Position numbers and translations under genes: made by a program. Below, piece after piece: positions 45,401 through 57,400 of a DNA stretch of 64,000 bases. How positions within the stretch are numbered: the first letter of the stretch is position 1; each line of letters starts with the position of its first letter. Source of the stretch: Epiperipatus broadwayi (Eukaryota; Onychophora; Udeonychophora; Euonychophora; Peripatidae); assembly GCA_028023455.1 (NCBI GenBank), contig JAQFVV010006215.1:12257473-12321472 (forward strand), in the 5' to 3' direction. The notes under the pieces are model-generated. The model did no database searches and was not told the DNA's origin. It was given only the letters and a program-made list of their open reading frames with translations.

Positions 45401-48400
45401 GTTCTGTGCTTACAATACACAGACTTTTATGCATTAGTTTTCCATTTATTTTTTTATTGAAGCATACTAATTATTTTCTATATTACATTTATTTGACACT
45501 TTTAAACTTCTTAATATATAAGTAAAAAACTGTTTACATAAAGATTTCTACTATTTCCTTGATGTTTTAACTGATATTTTTAAATTCATAAGAATACAAA
45601 TGAAAATAAAAGTGATTTTTTTTTTTTTCATGTCATAGCATCAGCCGGGACACGAACCCACACCTGTCTGCAACCAACTACTTGCTTGCAAGGCAGGTGC
45701 GATGATTTGTTATGGTTTCAAAATAAAAACTACAAAATTAAATAACGTTTTACATTAAATAAAATCTAAATTAATCTGATTAAAAACAGAAGATATTCAA
45801 CATAATAAACAAATCAATACAATCGTCAATGCAATTTATGTAAACAAAATTAATTGTATTCCAGCAAAATAATCAAACAAATATATATATATAACACTCC
45901 AATTTTTAAATTTAAATTTTTCGAAAATTATTAGTAATCATGGCATTGTATATAATCTAATCAAAGCTAATTTAATAAAAATTGATCTATCAAAATATAG
46001 AGTGCCTGAAATCTTTTGAGTAAGTTTTAAGAATTTTAATTTGATAGCCAAAAAAGTTAATGCCAATCTGAAAAACATTTTTATGCAAAAAAGTAAAAAT
46101 TGTACAAATTTCTAAAGTAATATAAATATTTAAAAAATTTTAGATTTTGAATTAAGCAACTCTTTAATTAAATAATCCACATAAGAATTAATTTTATTGT
46201 ATTAAATTTTTTTTTTTGCCTAAAAATAAAAATTAAATTATATCCAAAGCATTTACTTCATTGTCGAAAAAAAAAAAAAAGGGTTTAATTAATAGTAATG
46301 TGAAAGATTGCTTTCTCCCTCTTTTTTTTTCCCTGAAAAATTATAAAATCAAAAACAAAAAGTGTAATAAAACCAGTAGGCAATATCCATTTCTTAAAAA
46401 CATGATTAAAAAAATTATCATAACTCAATTAAAATAAATATATACCATTGATTAAAATCATTCTATGATAAAAAATATTGCCAAGAAAAATATATCACTA
46501 TATGAAAATGTTTACATATAACTGTATCCAACCACTTACCTATATATATATATAAACTTCCAATGATATATATATTTAAAATAAATGTAGTTAAATGATT
46601 TATTTAAGCTATTAAGATAAATATTTTTAAATTAAATTACCAAAGAAACAACATTGTTGGTTATGACACCACAGAAGAGATTTTTCACTAGTTCTTTCTA
46701 AAAAGAAAAATATATATTTATAAAAATATGTATGTCTGTGTAGTTATTATTACTATTAAAAAATGTCAGCAAAAAAAAAAAATGTAATAAAAATCAACAA
46801 ATTAATTAATTACAAATTTGACTGCAATAAATATTTAAAATACAATAATAAAAATTTAAATTCGCATAAATGTAGTAAAAAAAAAAAGAGGGGGGGGGGG
46901 GGGTAAAAAGTAAATTTTTTTCCAGCTAACACAGTATTATTGATATAATATGATTAAAATAAAAGTGTGTAAATGTCATGTCTAAAAATATCCTTAGAAT
47001 ATTTGGCTCTAATTTTATTTTCGTCAAGTAACATTCATTAAGAATCCTGTGAAAGGCAAAGAAAATTTATTATTATTATTTTTTTAATGAATTTATATGA
47101 ATAAAAGACTTTCTTTAAAAAAAATAATTTTTATTTTTTATTTTCTACTTTTTAGTTTAATATAAAAATTTAGATACAATTTATAGATAGCAGTAGTGTA
47201 AGAGACAAAAAATACACTAAGTTAAATAAAATTCGAAAATATTTATCTTTAGTTATATGTAAAATTAATATTCATCTTCAGAAAGTTTAACGAATGCTTC
47301 AAAATTAAAATCATACATAAAAACATGATATATACTAACAAAATGCAAATCTAAATCAAACAATTATATATAATTAATAGTTTAGGTCATAAATTATTCA
47401 TTGATAATATTAACAAGATTGTCCATTATAAGTCAGAAAAACTATACCTGATTTAAAACCATTATTAATTATTTAGCCATAAGTCATATGTCTACATTTA
47501 GATTCTATACCATTACAAAAAAAAAAAAAAACCAGGTATACTTTTTAAATTGTTATAAATTAAGAAGACTGTATTTATTTTACAGCTTTATAGAAATTTC
47601 AGACTGTAATTCAATAAAAAAATTTATTAATTCTCACATGCAATGCAAGGACTGCTAAATAATAAAAAAAAACATAACAGTTCAAAAAAATAATTTTGTT
47701 CATTTGACAGCATAAAAAATTTAAAAGAATATTTTTTCCATCATTTAGCTATTTAAGTATATTATTTGCATTTATCTGAGATTTATGATCAAAAATCTAA
47801 AAGTGACACTATAAATAAAAAATGTATATTTAACAATAGTATTATGAGAAGTATGCATGTTTTTTTATTAAAAAGTTCAATGTTAATGTATCCATTATTT
47901 ACTGAACAGTGTAAATTTTGTGCACTGGAAGTTATTATTCCTCAAAAATGAGTGTGTTTAAACTCCTGGAAACATCTTATTTTATTTCATTCATTTGGCA
48001 ACATAAACAATTTTTATAAAATATTTTTTCATCATGTGATTGTTCAAAAAATATTTACTTTTTGAAGATTCATAATGACATGTCTTAGCATGACATTGCT
48101 TAGATTAAAAGGAAATTTCTTGTTGGTAGCTTAAATAAATACAAATTTCTGAATTGTGAAAGAAAACAAGTTTAAAATTTAATTTAACTAACAATTATAT
48201 AAACAAATCTAATTGCTACCATCTTGCTATGAGTATCCTCATATAAACTTTACATATAATTTATTATCTATTCATTATTAGTTATAATATTTTATCAATA
48301 ATTTTTTATCATTGTAGAGCTTTAAATAAAATATATTTGTCAAAGAATTTTACATACCATAAAAAGTAAATATTTTGTTTACATACCAAACTTGGCGACA

Positions 48401-51400
48401 TCTCTTCCATTTTACTTATAAGATCTGTAAAAAATTCAGCCATGTCCTTTTGTTCCCCCGTGTTAAGGGGTTGATGATCCATTGTATATACTTTGCAAAA
48501 GCTCCGAGGATTATATGCTTTACGTTCACTTTCCTACAAATATATACATCATACAAAACTTTTAGCATTAAATAATATATATATATAACATTTGTATACA
48601 TATTTGAAAATTAAACATGCAGAACTGCTATTAAGATTTAGAATATTATTATTAAGATGAAACACAAACCAATATAACAATAAAATATTGATTTCCTTAC
48701 TCAAATCAACTAGAGCACTTTGTAAATAGGACAAACTTGATCTATCTCTATTTGTTAAATGTGGTAAAAAGAGAAATCATATGTGCTGATTTCTTTTTTT
48801 ATAAAAAAAATTCAAGACTGTGCAGACTTCAGCACATTTATTCCCGTATTATAGAGTCTCCTTATTTAAATCCTTCCCAAGTGCTAATTATAATTATAAT
48901 AAGTTGGCTGTAAATAAAATAGAGACAATTCACAAATTTGTTTTTAAAATTTATTCATCTATGATGTAGAACACTCATTATTTTAGCAATAGCTAACCAA
49001 GAGCAATCTAATCATGAGAAAATATGAAATTTCATTATCAAATTCGTTTTAAAGCTCTAACAATAATCATTTTAAGATAATTTTTTTTCTACTATTGAGG
49101 ACTTTTACATGTTCCTCAAAACCAGTATTAGGTTCATATATATAAATAAATAAAAAACACAAAGATTTTCACAGACAATAGATATAAATAATATATTGTA
49201 CAATTTCACTAACAGAACTAAGAGAATAACTGTTAAAAAAAAAATCAGACTAACAAGATTCTAAGAGGCAAAATTGTATCAGCAAATATGATAATACACT
49301 TAGAGTTACCTGCCAATTAATAAAAACAACTATTAATTTTATATTAGATTATTAGCCAACTCTCACCCTTCACATTTAAAAATATATATATATTTCTTGA
49401 ATAGGACTTTTTAAATTTATTCAGCAGGTTACTAGCAGAACCTCTACAGTTTTTTTAAAGTAATATTCCTCATTCAAATGATAGCAACTGAGACTCAGTC
49501 AAATGGTGGTATAACAATTTTTTAATTACACATGAATCAACCCAGGTAATATATATTTTATATATATTAATAATTAGAAAAGTGGCACAAAATTATAATA
49601 TTATATTTTATATACAGTAATTATTAATAATTATGCAAAATACTATAATTGAAATTTGACTGAATTATAAAAAAATTGAAGGCTGTGACTGTAAATGTTG
49701 CCATTTTGATGGTAAAAGAAATAGCTAGGAATAATAATAAGGTTAAGAATATAAAAGTAATAAGACAATTTATTAATAAATTTAAGCTGGAAGAAAAGAA
49801 ATTGCATTGGAAATATACTTAAAAATTTTGCAGATGGTTTAATTCAAAGGAAGAAAATTTAAGATAAACCAATAAAAAAAAAATGAAGTTAATAAATATA
49901 AAATTTTAAAAATGAAGATAATCAAAACAGATCTTGAAAAGTTGCAGAAATGATTTGGAAAACTCTCACATGCAGAATAAATTACTTTTTTTTTTAAAAA
50001 AAAAGTTTATCTGCAAACATATATATATAAATAAATCACAGTACACTGTTAAACTTTAAAACATATTCAATAATAAACAAATTCCTAAAACACTTTCAAT
50101 TACTATATATAAAATAAAGATTGTGATAGTAATTGGAAGCACTTCCACAATTTGTTTATAGTAAGGGTACTTGTGATTTTTGACCTACGTGGCCACCAGA
50201 GGCGCTGGTCTGGATCAACCACAAAAATACTTAGAGTAGGTGCCCCAAATGCAGCAATATTTATTAATTATTATTGTGTATGAAAGTGTAATTAGTGGTT
50301 AATAGTATTTGAAAGATTGAAAATTGTGTTTTTTATTTGTTTTAAAGTTTTTTCAGTTTGTTATTTATATATATATAGAAATTTTTTTTTAAAAAGTTAT
50401 TATTATTTATTTTTTGTTTTGTTTTATTATTTATATATTGTTATTTTATATATAGAATTATTATTTTTTTTTTATTTTTAAAAGTTATTTTCTTGATTAG
50501 TTTTTTGTAAATTTGTTATTAAAAGATTTACTTTTAAGAAAAATATAACGTTCAAAAAACGTTATTTATATATAGAAATTTTTTTAAAAAGTTATTATTT
50601 ATTTTTTGTTTTGTATTATTATTTATATATTGTTATTTTATATATAGAATTATTATTATTTTTTTATTTTTAAAAAAGTTATTTTATTGATTAGTTTTTT
50701 GTAAATTTGTTATTAAAAGATTTACTTTTAAGAAAAATATAACGTTCGAAAAACGTAAAATAAAGAATATGAATTGTATTTGTATTTCAAAATGTTTATA
50801 TAATCGGAAAAAAGAAATTAAGCGTGCTGTGGTAGAATGCACTATATGTGATGAGGTATATCACTTGAAATGCTTAAATAAGACTAGGAAAGATGTAATA
50901 GGTTTATGGTTATGAATATGATAAATGAGGTGAGAAAGTGTTTCCAAGTGTAGATAGTCGAAGGATAGTGGGTGGAGAAAGTAATAGTGTAATGGAGATG
51001 ATTAGTCAAAGAATAAATAAGATAGAGGAAGAACTGAAGGATGTAGAAGTAAAATTAAAATCATTAGAGATAAAATGTGAGGAGATAAAGGAATTATTGA
51101 TTAGGAATGATAAGGAAGAAATAGATAAGGAGGACCAGAAGGTATTAGAAAATGTTATGGATGGAGTAGAAAAAGTAGATTATGAAACAGTATAGATAGG
51201 AGATTAATTAATTAGAGAATGTGGGGATATAATTGCAAGAGAAAATATAAGTAGGTATGTAAGAGTATGTTTGCCTGGAGCTAGAATTAGGGATGTAGCA
51301 GATAAAGTTAAAAAGCAAGGTAGTAGAGATGTGTATGTTATGGTGGGGACTAATAATTAATTAGAATCATCAGAGAATAATGGATGAGTATGTAGATTTG

Positions 51401-54400
51401 ATTAGGAATTTGATTATGATTAAAGGAAGAGTAAAAATAGTTGGATTATTACCAAGGTTTGACAAGAGTTATTTGTTAGATAGGGCATGTTCTATAAATG
51501 AGAGATTGAAAAAATTATGTGAGAGAAATAATGTTATGTTTGTGGATATGTGGGATTGTTTTATTGGAAAGAGAGAGTTATATAGTAAAGATGGGTTGCA
51601 TTTAGGAAAACAAGGAAGTGAAGTTTTAGGGAGTTTGATTTATAAAGAATTTTTTTCGGGAAACTTATAAAGGGGGGTGGGTTTTTAAATTGTAATATTA
51701 TTAAAAAGAATGGATGGAATATAAGAAGAAAGCAAAAGGAATTTGATTTTGATATAAATAAAGATATGGAAAAGAAATGAGTTTGTAAAATTAATGGTAA
51801 GAAAGTAATTTATAAATGTAATGGAGAAGAAAGAATTTATAAAAGAGTAGTTAGGAAAGAAGAAATTGTTAAACTTGGGTTTTTGAATATGCAAGGTGGT
51901 AGGAAACCAGAAAAGTGGATGGAATTAAATAAAACAATTGAAAATGAAGAGCTTGAGGTATTAGCAGCAGTGGAAACACATTTAAGAGAAGAAGAAGAAC
52001 CTATTTTGGAACAGTTGGTATAGCAGGGTATAAATAGAAAAGAAAAAGAAAAAAGGGGTGGTGGTATAGGTGTTATATCAAAAAAATATTTAAATATTGT
52101 TAAATGTCAAGAACATTTGTGGTTTGAAATAAGGTTGGGTAGACAAGAATGGATGGTGGCTATAGTTTATATAGCTACTGGGGATAGTCAAATTATATTG
52201 GAGTGGAATAGTAACATATATGAATGTCTAGATAAGGATATACAAAGTTTTAAAGAAAAGGGGAAGAGAATAATGGTTATAGGGGATATGAATGGACATA
52301 TTGAAGAAATTGATGATGTAGATAATAAAAATGGACAGCTTTTGAAGAATTTTTGTCAGAAAGTGAATTTGAGTATTGGAAATTTATTAAATATTTATGA
52401 GGGACAATACACATGGTTCAGAAATAATATATTTCACACAATAGATTATGTATTGGTAGAGAAAGAGGGAATAAATAAAATACGGAAAATTAAGGTGTTT
52501 GATAATGAAGAAAAAGTATGCACTAGTGATCATAATTTCATTGTAATTGAAATGGTTAGTAATGTGGTGGAGAATAGAAATAAAAGTAGAAATAATAGTG
52601 AAAGATGTGGATGGAGAGTGAATGATAAGAATAAGTTGGAAGAGAATAAAATACAAGTTGAAGAAATAATGGAAGAGTGGGTTGGGGATGAGTATAAGGA
52701 CTGGTGTAAAGAAGTAGAAAAAGTGGCAAATAGGGTTTTAGGCGAGAATATTTGGAAGAATAAAAATAATAAAAAAATGAGAATTAGTAAAAGTGTAAAA
52801 GAAAGGAAAGAAACATGTAGAGAATATAAGTGTGCTATTAAGAATAAGGAAAGTGAAAAAGATATTAATGCTAAATGGGAAAAGTACTTAGAAAAGAAGA
52901 AGTTGGCTAAAATAGATATTTATAGAGAGAGAATGAAATTGAATAGTAAATTGTTGGAGGATATTAATAAAAGTGGAAGAGATGGGAGTAAAAAATGTTG
53001 GAATTATATTAAAAGGAAAAATGTGGGGGAGAGAGAGTTAGTATTACTAGATGATGAGGGAACAGAGTGTAGCTCTAGAGAAGATTTAGAGAGAATCTTA
53101 AATAGTTATGTAATGAATATAGAAAAGATGATAGATGTGAATGATAGAGTGTTAGAAAATATGAAAGAATATAGTAATGGGAATATTAGTTTTTCAGAAA
53201 ATGAACTAAATGAGGTAGAGAAGAAATTGAAAAGTGGGAAGGCAAGAGGTTTAGATGGATGGGCAGCAGAGATGGTAATGAATTTAGGATATATGGCAAA
53301 AGTAAAGTTATTATCCTGTTTTAATAAAATGGCACAGAATAGAGTTTTCCCAAGTAATTGGAGTAATACAAGAGTGAGGTTATTGTTTAAAGGAAAGGGT
53401 AAGGATCATAGAAAGTTGAATAATTATAGACCAATAGCGGTAACATCAGTTTTATATAAAGTTTTCTCATATATGGTGGCTAGTAAAGTTGTAAAATGGA
53501 TGGAAGGGAATAATGTAGTGGGGGAAATGCAAGGAGGTTTTAGATTAGATAGGCGTATACCAGATAGTTTATTTGTAGTTACACAACTTATGGATATGAG
53601 TAGGAATGCAGGTAAACAGTTATATATGAGTTTTATAGATATAGAGAAGGCATATGATAGAGTAAATAGAAATAGATTAGGGATAAGTTTAGCAAATTTG
53701 GGAATGGATGAAGCTTTAATAGATATTATTAAGAAATTATATGAAAATAATTATTATATATATCAATTAGAGAATATAGAATCAATTAAAGTTAAAAATG
53801 GTGTGGGACTAAGGCAAGGATGCCCTATGTCACCTATTTTGTTTGTGTTGTATTTGAGTGAAATGGAAAGAGCAATAGAAAGATTAGGAAGAGGGATAGA
53901 GATACCGTTAATAGGTAGTAAGGGAGTATATATTTTGTCAGGTCTTTTTTTTTGCAGATGATATATTTTTGTGTGCAGAAAAAAGAGAAGATATGGAAGT
54001 TATGTTGAGGACATGTGCAAGGGTGGGTAAAGAGATGGGGATTAAATTTAGTGAAGAAAAATCAAATATAATGATGGTTAATACTGGGGAAAGAGAAGAT
54101 GTAGAATTTTTATTGGGAGATATTAAGTTAAGTGTGGTGAATAGATATAGTTATTTGGGAATTATTTTAAGTAATCAGAAAAATTATTTGGATGAATGGG
54201 AGAAAAAATTGATAAATGAAGCAAAGAAAAGAAAGGGATTGATAAAGAAATTAACAGTATTTTCATATAATAAATATGATGTAGCTAGAATTATATGGAA
54301 AGGAGTTGCAGTAGCAGGGTTAACATATGGTAATGATGCATTATATGTTAGTAAAAAGATATTAGATTACTTAGAAAAAGCTTAAAGGGAAGTAGGAAGA

Positions 54401-57400
54401 CATGCATTGGAGAAATGGGATGGTCAAGTTTCATATGAGAGATGCAAAAAGTAAAATGAAAATGTTTGGTAGATTGCAGTTTATGGATAATAAAAGAAAA
54501 GCTAAAATAGTATTTAATTGAGTTGAGAAAAGGGCAGGTAACAAAATGGGTGAGAAAGGTAATGTGGTATGAAAAACATTTGGATAAAGAATTTATATCA
54601 ATATATTTGTACAAAAGATGGGATGATTGTGTTAAGAGGATTATTGAGTGTTATAGTAGTAAGGAATGGGATAAAAGAATAAATTTATTAATAAAGACTA
54701 GGGAGTTAGAGAGATGGAGAAATAGTATGGAGAGTAAAAAGAGTTTAAATATATATAGAAATAAACAGAATATTAGATGTGAGTTAATATTTGATAATAG
54801 TAAGGAAAGTAGTTTATTGTTTAAGGCTCGAACGGGATCTTTAGCTACAAAAGAATATACATGTAAATGGAAAAATATGGGTGATTTATTTTGTAAATTA
54901 TGTAAGGAAAGAATAAAAAATATTAGGCATTTGTTATTTGAATGTAAATGTTTGAAAACAGAAAGGGTACATATACTGAAGTTGTGGAAAAATAAATATG
55001 AAAAGAGTGATTATACAGAAAGTGAATTATTGGTTTTTATGCTGGGTTTGGTAAAAGATAAGGGGGATTTAGATATAAAGGTTATAGAGTTGACAAAGAT
55101 TATGTTGTGGAAATGGGATAGAGCAAATTATGGGTAAATTTAGAGTGGGGAATGTAAAATAAAGTGGCTAACAGGTTTATCTGGGTATAATTGCTGAGAT
55201 ATTCTTGACTTCGTTTAAGAAGCCATAATACATCACATCACAGGAACATTCCACCAGCGCTTGGTGGCGCTGGTCACAATGCATAAGCCCGTTTAGCTTA
55301 CATCGTCTGCTACCAGCAACTACCAAAAACAAAGGTGGCGCTGATTGCCGTAAACACATCTAGCTTATGTGTCATCTGCTACTAGCACTATAAAGATTCT
55401 AGCCCACTATGTGGTGCTGTTTCTCCACGTTACACACAGAAAAACTACGCAATGATAGTTTATGTACATACTACTTAAAAGATGGATGGTGTATAATGTA
55501 CAGGGGTGATTAATTAAGAAGCTATAACTACTTAAATATGGTTTCAAACTTAATAGTGTCACATGTGATTTCAGTTTTATAAATGGATGTATTTTTAAAT
55601 TATTTCTTTTTAAAAATCGATCTTTTTTTTTTAATTATTTACTCTAAAAGTGCTTTTTTTTTAAGTAGTATGTACATAAACTCTATCATTGCGTAGTTTT
55701 TCGGTGTGTAATGTGGAGAAACAGCGTCACATAGTGGGCTAGAATCATGGAAGTGCTAGTAGCAGACGACACATAAGCTAGATGTGTTTATGGCAATCAG
55801 CGCCACCTAGGTTCTTGGGAGTTGGTGGTAACAGACAATGTAAGCTAAATGGGCTTATGCATTGTGACCGGCGCCACCAAGCGGGCAGCTTTGCTGCCAG
55901 CCAGATGGTGTAATGTTCCTGTGCTTACACATTGTGAACAGCGCCACCTATCAGCTGAAATTTGCAATGCTGCATTTGGGGCCCCTACTCTAAGTATTTC
56001 TGTGGTTGACCCACACCAGCGCCTCTGGTGGCCACATGGGTCAAAAATCACAAGTACCATAGTAAGTTTTTGAAAACTTAAAAAGTTTACAACGATTTAT
56101 TATTTTTTATATTGATTGTGGTTTTATTGTTCATATATATATATGAGGGACGAAGGCTTCATGTATTGAACGGAATGAGTGCTTCCATACAAGAATTCAC
56201 TAAAAGGTTCAAAAGCTTTACTAAAATTCAATTTTAAAAATTCAGTAAAATATATACATATTCAACCTCACAAAATTGATCCAACAAGTTGCACGTATAA
56301 TAGTCTAATAAGAACAATAAATACATTAGTGTATATAAACTATTTTTCCAAATGTAAAAAAAAAAAATTCTCTACACTATTTTACTAAACAAAAAAAAAA
56401 AAAGAATGAACTATTCAAACTCATTATTTTTTGTATGGAATTTCTGTTGACTTTCAATTTTTTTACCAATAGTTTATTTGTTTTTATACAAGACAAATAT
56501 TGAGTTTGACCATCACATTATTCGTTGATTATAAAAAGTGCAAACAATGCTAAAATATAACTTAAAGTTCAAACTTAAGAATGTTAAAAGCACTTGGAAA
56601 ATAAAAATATCTTGATAATGTATTATCTACATTTAAACTAGTCACGGACTGATTAACGGATAAGAGTTCCATATTTTTTTCTAAACTATTTTGTTAAACA
56701 TAAAAAAGAATGAACAATTCAAATTCATTATTTTTTGTATGGAATTTCTGTTAACTTTCAATTTTTTAACAACAGTTAAATTGTTTTTATATAAAGCAAA
56801 AAATGAGTTTGACCATCGCATTATTCGTTGATTATAAAAAGTTCAAACAATGCTAAAATGTAATTAATAAAGAATGTCAAAAACATTTAGAAAAATATCT
56901 TGATAATGATTCTCTATATTTAAACTAGTTACAGTCTGATTTACAGATAAGAGAGTTCCAGATTTTTCTAAATATATGTAATATATATATATTAGTTATT
57001 ATGTAAAAATTGTTGCGGCCAGTAAAATAAAAACATTATAAAAAAAAGATTACGTAGTGTACTTCCGTTCCTAAAAAAGTCACTCTTTGTCATTGATATA
57101 TATATATTGAAATCAATGTTATTCTACCTCTGTCTATTTTCATTGGTCCTAAATCAATAACATAAAAATATGTTTTTTTTCTTATTCACAGACTTATGAT
57201 TTTTTAAGCTGTCACTTTTTTGCATCTATAATTAACAAATCATGGTCCTAACTAATATTTTTTCTCATGGCATAGTTAATTTCTTTTTCATTTGAATCAA
57301 CATTTTTATTTAAAATAATAATAATAATAATCATATCTTCTCTCTCATAATTTCTATAACTTAGAGATAAATGTTAAATTCTTATTTTTTAAAAAAAATT

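Larger units (their letters stand above)
50259..55245 (+). mobile_element. CR1-like non-LTR retrotransposon (LINE), nearly full length (copy B)
   Basis: About 5 kb with a repeated 5' leader, ORF1 (PHD finger, coiled coil, SGNH-type esterase), ORF2 (endonuclease, reverse transcriptase, Cys-His knuckle) and a CATCACATCACA-type tail. PHD plus esterase in ORF1 and an apurinic-type endonuclease in ORF2 are hallmarks of the CR1/L2 group. The coding strand is strikingly poor in C and rich in G and A. Several stops, indels and a 48-base deletion show it is dead. It runs opposite to the host gene. Confidence 0.88.
50166..56058. mobile_element. GGTACTTG inverted-repeat element (copy 2), split by a LINE
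   Basis: GGTACTTGTG at 50166 and CACAAGTACC ending at 56058 are inverted ends, bracketed by an identical 8-base direct repeat ATAGTAAG (50158-50165 and 56059-56066). Only 93 bases of the left end precede the LINE; the element resumes at about 55246 and closes at 56058. Without the LINE it is about 0.9 kb, a foldback with arms near 55246-55480 and 55680-56058. At the left junction about 60 bases of arm sequence present in the other arm are missing, so the LINE insertion was accompanied by a deletion. Confidence 0.85.

Noticed and set aside
45638-45712. Functional tRNA-Ala
   Set aside because: D arm and acceptor stem cannot be built and the T stem has mismatches; kept only as a tRNA-like relic.
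52387-52656. Minus-strand 89-codon frame
   Set aside because: Shadow of the LINE endonuclease on the plus strand.
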